Below are positions 22,058 through 31,296 of a stretch of DNA of 64,000 nucleotides, piece after piece. A program made the position numbers and the translations under genes. Within the stretch, counting starts at the first letter, position 1, and each line of letters opens with the position of its first letter. The stretch comes from Leptobrachium leishanense (lineage: Eukaryota; Chordata; Amphibia; Anura; Megophryidae), in assembly GCA_009667805.1 (NCBI GenBank), contig CM019071.1, positions 43,462,250 to 43,526,249 on the forward strand, written 5' to 3'. The notes beneath the pieces were generated by a model. That model searched no databases, was not told the origin of the DNA, and saw only the letters and a list, made by a program, of their open reading frames with translations.

Positions 22058-22366
22058 TCGTAACATTTAGATTGCACGTATATCAGTAAATCTAACCACA
22101 CAGGGTATTTAGTTCTACATAGGTTATCTTTTAGGGTACCCTGTATCCAATAATGCTCTTGTGAACCGAATGCTATATGTATACTTAGGAGCTTGTTATT
22201 GGAGTTCATACAGGATATACATCATTTACTATATTAAAGACATTACGATTATACATTGGTTCCTTTTAACCTTTTTTGTCCTTTTCTTGTGTTTAACACT
22301 TTTTTCAGTTTTCACATTATATGTTTACTAGTTGTAAAGCCTGCCCAGAGGGCAGTCTATTGTGGA

Positions 22367-24465
22367 TATACTGCCCCTGCTCATGTATACTGCCCCAGCT
22401 CGTGGATATTGCCCCAGCTCGTGGATATTGCCCCAGCACGTGGATACTGCCCCAGCACGTGGATATTGCCCCAGCACGTGGATACTGCCCCAGCACGTGG
22501 ATACTGCCCCAGAACGTGGATACTGCCCCAGAACGTGGATACTGCCCCAGCACGTGGATACTGCCCCAGCACGTGGATACTGCCCCAGCACGTGGATATT
22601 GCCCCAGCACGTGGATACTGCCCCAGCACGTGGATATTGCCCCAGCACGTGGATATTGCCCCAGCACGTGGATACTGCCCCAGCACGTGGATATTGCCCC
22701 AGCACGTGGATATTGCCCCAGCACGTGGATACTGCCCCAGCACGTGGATACTGCCCAGCACGTGGATATTGCCCCAGCACGTGGATATTGCCGCAGCACG
22801 TGGATATTGCCGCATCACGTGGATACTGCCCCAGCTCGTGGATACTGCCCCAGCACGTGGATATTGCCCCAGCTCGTGGATACTGCCCCAGCTCGTGGAT
22901 ACTGCCCTAGCACGTGGATATTGCCCCAGCACGTGGATGGATACTGCCCCAGCACGTGGATATTGCCCCAGCTCGTGGATACTGCCCCAGCTCCTGGATA
23001 TTGCCCCAGCACGTGGATATTGCCCCAGCACGTGGATACTGCCCCAGCACGTGGATACTGCCCCAGCACGTGGATACTGCCCCAGCACGTGGATATTGCA
23101 ACAGCTCGTGGATACTGCCCCAGCACGTGGATACTGCCCAGCACATGGATATACTGCCCCAGCACGTGGATTGATACTGCCCCAGCACGTGGATATTGAC
23201 CCAGCACGTGGATACTGCCCCAGCACGTGGATACTGCCCCAGCACGTGGATTGATACTGCCCCAGCACGTGGATATTGACCCAGCACGTGGATACTGCCC
23301 AGCACGTGGATACTGCCCCAGCACGTGGATTGATACTGCCCCAGCACGTGGATATTGACCCAGCACGTGGATACTGCCCCAGCACGTGGATACTGCCCCA
23401 GCACGTGGATTGATACTGCCCCAGCACGTGGATATTGACCCAGCACGTGGATATTGACCCAGCACGTGGATACTGCCCCAGCACGTGGATACTGCCCCAG
23501 CATGTGGATACTGCCCCAGCACGTGGATATTGCCCCAGCACGTGGATATTGCCCCAGCAAGTGGATACTGCCCCAGCACGTGGATACTGCCCCAGCACGT
23601 GGATATTGCCCCAGCACGTGGATATTGCCGCAGCACGTGGATATTGCCGCAGCACGTGGATACTGCCCCAGCTCGTGGATACTGCCCCAGCACGTGGATA
23701 CTGCCCCAGCTCGTGGATACTGCCCCAGCTCGTGGATACTGCCCTAGCACGTGGATATTGCCCCAGCACGTGGATGGATACTGCCCCAGCACGTGGATAT
23801 TGCCCCAGCTCATGGATACTGCCCCAGCTCCTGGATATTGCCCCAGCACGTGGATATTGCCCCAGCACGTGGATATTGCCCCAGCACGTGGATACTGCCC
23901 CAGCACGTGGATACTGCCCCAGCACGTGGATATTGCCCCAGCTCGTGGATACTGCCCCAGCACGTGGATACTGCCCAGCACATGGATATACTGCCCCAGC
24001 ACGTGGATTGATACTGCCCCAGCACGTGGATATTGACCCAGCACGTGGATACTGCCCCAGCACGTGGATACTGCCCCAGCACGTGGATTGATACTGCCCA
24101 GCACGTGGATATTGACCCAGCACGTGGATACTGCCCCAGCACGTGGATACTGCCCCAGCACGTGGATTGATACTGCCCAGCACGTGGATATTGACCCAGC
24201 ACGTGGATACTGCCCCAGCACGTGGATACTGCCCCAGCACGTGGATACTGCCCCAGCACGTGGATTGATACTGCCCCAGCACGTGGATATTGACCCAGCA
24301 CGTGGATACTGCCCCAGCACGTGGATACTGCCCAGCACGTGGATACTGCCCCAGCACGTGGATTGATACTGCCCCAGCACGTGGATATTGACCCAGCACG
24401 TGGATACTGCCCCAGCACGTGGATACTGCCCCAGCACGTGGATATTGGCCCAGCTCGTGGATATC
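22367..24465. repeat. 19-bp CACGTG minisatellite
   Basis: About 100 tandem copies of CCCCAGCACGTGGATACTG with ATACTG/ATATTG alternation and occasional CTCGTG or GGATTGATACTG variants. A block of about 840 bp is duplicated: the variant order at about 22787-23200 recurs at about 23627-24040. Most units contain the palindromic E-box CACGTG. Because the unit is not a multiple of three and lacks stops, very long open frames appear on both strands; these are repeat artefacts, not proteins. Confidence 0.97.
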
Positions 24466-24655
24466 GCCCCCCCCGCTCGTGGATATCGCCCCCCCCGCTC
24501 GTGGATATGGCCCCCCCGCTCGTGGATATGGCCCCCCCGCTCGTGGATATGGCCCCCCCGCTCGTGGATATGGCCCCCCGCTTGTGGATATGGCCCCCCG
24601 CTTGTGGATATGGCCCCCCCGCTCGTGGATATGGCCCCCCCGCTCGTGGATATAC
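24466..24655. repeat. 20-bp GC-rich variant of the minisatellite
   Basis: About nine units of GGATATGGCCCCCCCGCTCG/TGT type. This is the same GTGGATAT core as the 19-bp array but with the CAGCA replaced by a C-run plus GCT. It borders the palindromic section and looks like the older or differently evolving edge of the array. Confidence 0.9.
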
Positions 24656-24866
24656 TCACCTACATCGGCCCTCCAGCGATGGCGGTCCCGCGTCCCGCTT
24701 CCAGCGTCCTCTCTCGCTCCGTTGGTCGCCGGGATGACGTCACGAAAGCCTTTGACCCCCGGGGTCAAAGGCTTTCGTGACGTCATTCCGGCGAACAACG
24801 GAGCGAGAGAGGACGCTGGAAGCGGGACCGCCATCGCTGGAGGAGCTAAGGGCCGATGTAGGTGAG
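24656..24866. repeat. Long perfect-type palindrome with TGACGTCA
   Basis: Near-perfect inverted repeat with arms of about 100 bp centred near 24760 (GACCCCCGGGGTC). Each arm contains TGACGTCA, a full cAMP-response-element palindrome, and ends in an ACCTACATCGGCC-type motif. A diverged second copy is at 25575-25790. Confidence 0.9.
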
Positions 24867-24885
24867 TATGTGTAGGCAACATCCC

Positions 24886-25492
24886 CCTACATTGGCCCGG
24901 AGCCTCAGCGGTGGCTGTCGTAGGCTGCTCGGCCGGCCTCCAGGCTTAGGCGAGCCCCCGGCTCGGCTGGGCCTGTAGGCCCAAGCCAAGCCGGGGGCTC
25001 GCCTGAGCCTGGAGGCCGGCCGAGCAGCCTGCGACAGCCGGAGGACAGTCACCGCTGGAGCTCAGGGCTAATGTAGGTGAGTATGTGCTCTCCACACCCA
25101 CCCTGCTTACTTGGCCGGTATCCAAGCTTAGGCGAGCCCCCGGCTTGGGCCTAGAGGCCCAGCAGAGCCGGGGACTCGCCTGAGCATGGAGGCCGGTCGA
25201 GTTGCATGCTCGGCCGTCCTCCAGGCTCAGGTGAGTCCCTGGCTCGGCTGGGCCTCTAGGCCCAAGCCAAGCCGGGGGCTCGCCTGAGCCTGGATGCCGA
25301 CCAAGCTTAGGCGAGCCCCCGGCTTGGCGTGGGCCTAGAGGCCCAGCCGAGCCGGGGACTCGCCTGAGCCTGGAGGACGCCCGAGCATGCAACTCGACCG
25401 GCCTCCATGCTCAGGCGAGTCCCCGGCTCGGCAGGGCCTCTAGGCCCAAGCCAAGCCGGGGGCTCGCCTAAGCTTGGATACCGGCCGAGCAA
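24886..25492. repeat. GC-rich nested palindromes
   Basis: A palindrome at 24886-25090 (centre near 24980) is followed by a larger one at 25113-25492. The outer arms of the latter (GGCCGGTATCCAAGCTTAGG against its complement) enclose smaller palindromes with AGCCGGGG/CCCCGGCT cores. CpG density is very high. A short TG microsatellite (25498-25517) follows. Confidence 0.85.
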
Positions 25493-25574
25493 GCAGGGTG
25501 TGTGTGTGTGTGTGTGTAGAGCACATACTCACCTACATCGGCCTCGAGTCCTCCACCGGTTCCACACATACTCA

Positions 25575-25790
25575 CCGACATCGGCCCTTAGCTCCTCCAG
25601 CGATGGCGGTCCCGCTTGCAGCGTCCTCTCTCCCTCCGTTGCTCGCCAGGATGACGTCACGAAAGCCTTTGACCCCCGGGGTCAAAGGCTTTCGTGACGT
25701 CATTCCGGCGAACAACGGAGAGAGAGGGGATGCTGCAAGCGGGACCGCCATCGCTGGAGGAGCTAAGGGCCGATGTCGGTGAGTATGTGT
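25575..25790. repeat. Second TGACGTCA palindrome
   Basis: A paralogue of 24656-24866 with the same centre GACCCCCGGGGTC (about 25680) and the same CRE-like TGACGTCA in both arms, differing by scattered substitutions. Strand assignment is meaningless because it is symmetrical. Confidence 0.9.
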
Positions 25791-25799
25791 TAGGCAACA

Positions 25800-26615
25800 T
25801 CGGCCCTGAGCTCCAGCGGTGACCTCCTCCGGCCGAGCAGGCTGCTCGGCCGGCCTCTGCGCTTAGGCGAGTCCCCGGCTCGGCTGGGCCTGTAGGCCCC
25901 AACCGAGCCGGGGGCTCGCCTAAGCCTAGAGGGCCGCCGAGCAGCCAGCGGCAGCCGGAGGAGGTCTCCGCTGGAGCTCAGGGCCGATTTTGGGGTGTAT
26001 TTGTTTGGGAACTTCGGCCCCGATCCTCCAGCGGTGACCTTCTCGGCTGCCGCTGGCTGCTCGGCGGGCCTCTAGGCTTAGGCGAGTCCCCGGCTCGGCT
26101 GGGCCTGTAGGCCCAAACCGAGCCGGGGGCTCGCCTAAGCCTAGAGGGCCGCCGAGCAGCCAGCGGCAGCCGGAGGAGGTCTCCGCTGGAGCTCAGGGCC
26201 GATTTTGGGGTGTATTTGTTTGGGAACTTCGGCCCCGATCCTCCAGCGGTGACCTTCTCCGGCTGCCGCTGGCTGCTCGGCGGGCCTCTAGGCTTAGGCG
26301 AGTCCCCGGCTCGGCTGGGCCTGTAGGCCCAAACCGAGCCGGGGGCTCGCCTAAGCCTAGAGGGCCGCCGAGCAGCCAGCGGCAGCCGGAGGAGGTCTCC
26401 GCTGGAGCTCAGGGCCGATTTTGGGGTGTTTGTTTGGGAACTTCGGCCCCGATCCTCCAGCGGTGACCTTCTCCGGCTGCCGCTGGCTGCTCGGCGGGCC
26501 TCTAGGCTTAGGCGAGTCCCCGGCTCGGCTGGGCCTGTAGGCCCAAACCGAGCCGGGGGCTCGCCTGAGCCTGGAGGCCCGCCGGCAGCCGGAGGACGGT
26601 CACCGCTGGAGGATC
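25800..26615. repeat. Tandem array of ~213-bp GC-rich palindromes
   Basis: Four successive palindromic units built on GGCTTAGGCGAGTCCCCGG / CGGGGGCTCGCCTAAGCC, repeating every 212-215 bp (the CTTCGGCCCCGATCC junction recurs near 26013, 26228 and 26440). Each unit can fold into an arm of ~90 bp. Units are so similar that recent tandem amplification is likely. Confidence 0.88.
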
Positions 26616-26804
26616 GGGGCATCTGGCCGTTTAAACACACGGGTAGCTGCGCGCGGCTCGTGCCGTTTTTTTTTTTTTTTTTTTCACGCGGCCGGCACGC
26701 GCAGCTACCTGTGTGTTCTAACGGCCGCTTTCAAATGTCCGTCGCGCATGCGCAGTAGGGTTTTGGCGACGGACAGTTTTTAGCTTATTCTTTTATAGTA
26801 TAGA

Positions 26805-27088
26805 TATGTTTTTGTGTTCAATAATAAAGATTTGGTTTTAAACGATATTGTCCCGACCTATTACCTCTTGGTTGAGAGGTCTTTTGTCTAATATTTTTGG
26901 GTTATTTCCCAAGTGGTTTCGGACTCTAATGATATTAGAAGCTCCGCTATAGGTTGCCATTCAGTTGGACTACCTTTCTCTAAGTAGGTTACTCGTGCAT
27001 TACAAATAAAACCACAATTTAAAATAAAAACACATTGTAAACAAACACATTGTAAACACATTATAAACTACAAACACATTCTAAACAC
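26805..27088. other. 3' remnant of the hammerhead retroelement and intron
   Basis: 26805-26984 continues the retroelement interrupted by the Helitron and contains AATAATAAAG near 26819. The right 15-bp target copy is at 26985-26999. The rest is an A/C-rich stretch with repeated AAACACATT. Confidence 0.5.
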
Positions 27089-27598
27089 TGTGATAAAGTG
27101 CATGATGTCATCCGTGATGGTGTGTACATCCCCCCTTACCTTTCTAGAGAGGGATGTGATTAGCTCCAGGTGAGCGTTTGTGTACAACATAATGATGTCC
27201 AGGAGTTTGTTTAGGAAAGCTCCAACACACTGGTCAGCTGTGAGTTATGAGAAGCAGTAAAAGCAATCACTGCCTGCTCTTCAGTCTGAGAGAGAGGAGC
27301 CCGTGTGTGCTGGAAGCAGCTTGTTTGGTTCCAAGCAGAAACCTGTGAGTGCTGCATGCAAACTCTGACACTTCTAAGGTTGGTGAAGCCTGTGTTTTGT
27401 TTAGCTTAAAAACCCTGTTAGAGCTCAAAGGAGTCAGGATTTTGTTTGAAGGGACGTCTTTGTTTCATTTTTTTTGTATGCTGATACTGCTTCCTGCTGA
27501 AGCGATCAATACAATAAAGTTACAGAACTTGCTGATGCAACCCCAGAGGACAGTGCTTTATTAAGGACATAATACCTATGGCGGGTACAAGGATTACA
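27089..27598 (+). mobile_element. Candidate solo LTR
   Basis: A 510-bp segment beginning TGTGATAAAG and ending GGATTACA, flanked by ACAC on both sides. A polyadenylation signal AATAAAG lies near 27511, about 85 bp from the 3' end, as in the R-U5 part of an LTR. No internal retroviral or gypsy coding sequence adjoins, so it would be a solo LTR. The flanks are themselves AAACACATT-rich, which weakens the 4-bp target argument. Confidence 0.45.
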
Positions 27599-28062
27599 AC
27601 ACATTCTAAAACACAATAAAAAACACATTCTAAAATAAATAAACACATTGTTTTTTTTCTTTTTAAGTAATTGCATTTAAAAAGGAAAAATTAAGTTAGG
27701 AATTTTATCTCCGGGTTCCAGTTACTAGATTTTTCCCATGAGGCAACATTTACCAAAAGCTTTGTTTTATTGTTCTTGTTTATTTAAAGTACAATATCTA
27801 TCAGTTAATGAGGCGAGGAGGGAATATTTAGATAAGGCTGCAGGTGGTGTATTGTGTTCTCCAGGTTTCTTGAGATGAGAGCTGGCAGCTGAATGAGATA
27901 AAACAGAGTTTAAAAGACTTCTAATCTACCCCCTGGTGATGTCCTTTGAATACATCCCACACAATACAATGATGTGAGTCGGTGACTGACCCATTCACTC
28001 CATTCTAAGACCAAAGCCACACAGTGAGGAGCAAGTGATGATACAACACAAAATATCACACA
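27599..28062. other. Intron stretch without features
   Basis: A/T-rich CYP2-B intron 2 sequence between the candidate LTR and the 42-bp minisatellite. Nothing recognisable is seen. Confidence 0.5.
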
Positions 28063-28483
28063 ATGGATGCACCCTGTGACACATATAGAGAGAAATATCA
28101 CACAATGGATGCGCCCAGTGACACATATAGAGGAAAATATCACACAATGGATGCACCCAGTGACACATATAGAGGAAAATATCACACAATGGATGCGCCC
28201 AGTGACACATATAGAGGAAACTATCACACAATGGATGCGCCCAGTGACACATATAGAGGAAACTATCACACAATGGATGCACCAAGTGACACATATAGAG
28301 GAAAATATCACACAATGGATGCGCCCAGTGACACATATAGAGGAAACTATCACACAATGGATGCACCAAGTGACACATATAGAGGAAAATATCACACAAT
28401 GGATGCACCAAGTGACACATATAGAGGAAAATATCACACAATGGATGCACCAAGTGACACATATAGAGGAAAATATTTTCTTA
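28063..28483. repeat. 42-bp minisatellite, ten units
   Basis: Ten tandem copies of a 42-bp unit starting ATGGATGCACCCAGTGACAC and continuing to AGAGGAAAATATCACACA. Variants differ by GCACCC/GCGCCC/GCACCAAG and AAAATATC/AAACTATC. Because 42 is a multiple of three, the array is open in several frames on both strands, producing false repetitive proteins. It lies about 115 bp downstream (minus strand) of the exon 2 donor. Confidence 0.97.
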
Positions 28484-28597
28484 ACTAAAGATCAAAAGAA
28501 AAACAAACACATGTAAAAAATCAGCAACATCAAATAAACACAATAAGGACATTGCATTTATTGGCGATACTGGCCCTTTAAACACACAGTAAGTTAC

Positions 28598-28760
28598 CGT
28601 ATCCGGCGCTGGTCAGGTCGACTATTGGCACTTCTGCGCGGCCACTGAATATCTCTGACTGGTCCACCAATGCTTCTTTCACCGCCTGGTATCCGCACAG
28701 CACCACGGCCGGCCTCGGACCTATGTATAAGGTGTATACTGGTCCATATGTCTTACTTAG
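28598..28760 (-). CDS. CYP2-B exon 2 (cytochrome P450 family 2)
   Basis: 163 bp, the standard CYP2 exon 2 size, entered in phase 0 and left in phase 1. Acceptor CTCTCCAG, donor GTAACT. The translation starts [20 protein letters not shown], then [20 protein letters not shown] and RAEVP. These are the beta-1 sheet and helix B segments, with the [10 protein letters not shown] and FSGR motifs universal in CYP2. It is easy to miss because it lies inside a transposon-rich interval. A hAT element is inserted just 27 bp upstream of its acceptor. Confidence 0.96.
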
Positions 28761-29688
28761 CTGGAGAGGAGAAGCTTCAATTAGATGTCACATGTAGGGA
28801 TGAGCTGTTCAGTTCGATCTGTTCGAAGTTCGGATCGAACATCGGCCGTTCGACAGTTCGCAAACTTCAAACTTTTTGAGACGTTCGCCAAAAGTTTGAA
28901 ATTTTTTTTTTTGGAAAAAGCTATAAAAAATGCTTAAATACTGAAAAATCTATAAATAAAGAGACTCTTTACTGCAGAATATTATAAGCAATGGTTTATT
29001 AGATATTGATTTAAAACAGGAATATTTTTAACATTGAAGCCTATGGGATAAAACATTTTTGTTACTAAAACATCAGGCAGACACGGCCCTCTAATCAGGC
29101 ACTGTAGAGGGCGGCCTGCAGGGGCCTCCCAAGGATCCCCTTGAGGAGCATGCGGCCACCGGATGACAGAGCTACGACTGTGCGGGCTAGCCGCCCGGGT
29201 GCATGTGGCAGAGACAGGCGGCGCAGGGAGGGAGCCACTGCACCTGCGGTCACAGTAGACCCCCCCACAACCAGGATCCAGGGAGCCCCCACTGACCACC
29301 AGGCTAAGGTAAGGTGACACATTTCTAAAAAAAATAAAATCCGAGGACATTTTTAAATGTCCCCGGGAACATAGAATAAAACCTTTTTTTTCTTTCTCTA
29401 CCTTGTTGAATGTATTTAACTATATATATTAGATACATTCAGCCAGGTAGAGGGGGGTGGCATGTGGGCTGCGCAGGGTCTCAGGCAGTTTTTTTTTTGT
29501 GTGTGTATTATTAGCAAATTTATGGGGGAAGGTAACGGCAGGTATGATAAGATATATATCTATATTCTTATAAATATATATATCCAGACTTGTATTACAC
29601 ACACATTTTGGCAACTAATTGCCCCCCCCCCAATTTGGCTGATCCCTCCAGAAGAAATGTTGAACCCAATAGAGCAGAGTATAATATA

Positions 29689-31296
29689 CAGTTGTGTTCA
29701 AAATTATTCAACCCCCAATGCTGTAAAGGGTTTTAGGGAATTTAGTGTACATTTGTAATTGTATTCAGAATGAAATCCTACAAGGACTTTTTAAAGAACC
29801 ATATGCAACTAAAATGACATCAATTGGTTTTGTAATACAGTAGTAAATGTTTCTTTTGTGAATTCTTCATTGACACAATTATTCAACCCCTTAAAGACTA
29901 CACTCTGAAGAACAGAGGTTCATTCAAGTGTTTTCAATCAGGTATTGAAAACACCTGTGGATGTCACGGAGCAGCAATAAAGCATAATAAGCACCAATTA
30001 GGCAGCTTTAAAATGACTGTGATACTCAGCTCCTTCTAGACATTTACTGGTGTGGTTACAAACATGGTGAAGTCAAGAGAATGGTCCAGGAAGACAAGAG
30101 AAGAGGTGATTACTCTTCACAGGAAGGGCAATGGCTATAAGAAGATTGCAAAGATGTTAAACATACTAAGAGAGACCATAGGAAGCATCAATCGCAAATT
30201 CAAGGCAAAGGCACTGTTGAAACGCTACCTGGTCGTGGCAGAAAGAAGATGCTGACTTCGACTGCTGTGCGCTACCTGAAGCGTAGAGTGGAGAAAAGTC
30301 CCCGTGTGACTGCTGAGGAACTGAGAAAAGATTTGTCAGATGGGTACTGAAGTTTCAGCTCAGACAATATGGCGCACACTGCGTAATGAAGGCCTCCATG
30401 CCAGAACTCCCAGGCGCACCCCCTTGCCGTCTCCAAAGAATAAGAAGAGTCGACTGCAGTATGCCAAAAGTCATGTGGACAAACCACAGTTGGGATAGTG
30501 TTCTGTGGACTGATGAAACAAAATTAGAACTGTTTGGGCCCATGGATCAACGCTATGTTTGGAGGAGGAAGAACAAGGCCTATGAAGAAAAGAACACCTT
30601 GCCTACTGTGAAGCATGGCGGGGGGGTCAATCATGCTTTGGGGCTGTTTTGCTTCTGCAGGTACAGGGAAGCTTCAGCGTGTGCAAGGTACCATGAATTC
30701 TCTTCAGTACCAGGAGATATTGGATGACAATGTGATGCAGTTCGTCACAAACCTGAGGCTTGGGAGACGTTGGACCTTTCAACAGGAGAATGATCCCAAG
30801 CATACCTCCAAGTCCACTAGAGCATGGTTGCAGATTAAAGGCTGGAACATTTTGGAGTGGCCATCGCAGTCACCTGCCTTAAATCCGATTGAGAACCTCT
30901 GGTGGGACTTAAAGAAAGCAGTTGCAGTGCGCAAGCCTAAGAATGTGACTGAACTGGAGGCTTTTGCCCATGACGAATGGGCGAAGATACCCGTAGATCG
31001 CTGCAAGACACTTGTGTCAAGCTATGCTTCACGTTTAAAAGCTGTTAGTACAACATCCTTTTACAATTATAAGTACTAAGATTGAATGTCACTTGGGGGT
31101 TGAATAAAACTGATAATGATGTGAGCACAGAAAAGACATTTGTGGTTATTTCTTTATAAATGTTATGTTATATTTGTCTGACCTACACGTGCCTCTTTGA
31201 TTTAATTGTAAGCAAGATGACTGAATGATCAAAATCAATGTCAAACTGGCCAAAACACTCAATTTCAGTGGGGTTGAATAATTTTGAACACAACTG
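29689..31296 (+). mobile_element. Tc1/mariner-type transposon
   Basis: A 1608-bp element with terminal inverted repeats CAGTTGTGTTCAAAATTATT... and ...AATAATTTTGAACACAACTG and a TA target duplication on both sides (29687-29688, 31297-31298). Length and layout (one transposase frame between short inverted repeats) are typical of vertebrate Tc1-like elements. Confidence 0.96.
30064..31079 (+). pseudogene. Tc1-like transposase, decayed
   Basis: It starts MVKSREWSRKTREEVITLHR (helix-turn-helix DNA-binding region, GYKKIAKMLN) from 30064. The frame then shifts at least twice, near 30220-30260 and near 30600-30650. DDE-domain landmarks follow: WTDETKLELFG, GGGSIMLWGCF-type glycine box, NDPKHTSKS, SQSPALNPIENLWWDL and the C-terminal end near 31079. 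The second catalytic Asp of the family (QQDNDPKHTS) is Glu here (QQENDPKHTS), so the enzyme would be inactive even without frameshifts. Confidence 0.93.

Larger units (their letters stand above)
22328..26804 (-). mobile_element. Non-autonomous Helitron carrying satellite and palindromes
   Basis: On the minus strand it begins TCTATACTATAAAAG at 26804 after an A, and ends in CTAG at 22331-22328 before a T, with a GCCC-TCT-GGGC hairpin about 10 nt before the end. These are the Helitron hallmarks: 5'-TC, a 3' hairpin plus CTRR, and insertion between A and T without target duplication. The first ~125 bp match the element starting at 63854. No Rep/helicase is encoded. The 4.5-kb interior is a CACGTG minisatellite and a series of GC-rich palindromes. 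Next to the 5' end is a hairpin (GTAGCTGCGCG...GCGCAGCTAC) with a T18 loop. Confidence 0.85.
18547..26984 (+). mobile_element. Hammerhead-bearing non-coding retroelement, composite
   Basis: Bounded by a perfect 15-bp direct repeat TAGGTTACTCGTGCA (18532-18546 and 26985-26999), the signature of target-primed integration. Removing the nested elements M1, E3 and the Helitron leaves about 2.6 kb with no long reading frame. A hammerhead ribozyme motif lies near the 5' end. The segment at about 18547-18590 recurs inverted at about 22211-22250, resembling the inverted terminal repeats of Penelope-like elements, whose repeats are known to carry type I hammerheads. It is therefore most likely a non-autonomous Penelope relative or a retrozyme-like element. 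The 3' part resumes after the Helitron at 26805-26984. Confidence 0.65.

Noticed and set aside
22256..24882. Very long open frames (up to >800 codons) on both strands with repeated PARGYCPSTW or GQYPRAGAV-like peptides
   Set aside because: They are translations of the 19-bp minisatellite and adjoining palindromes, open in many frames at once because the unit lacks stop codons. Not proteins.
27910..28516. Repetitive open frames on both strands
   Set aside because: Produced by the 42-bp minisatellite, whose length is a multiple of three. No initiation context or splice structure supports a gene.
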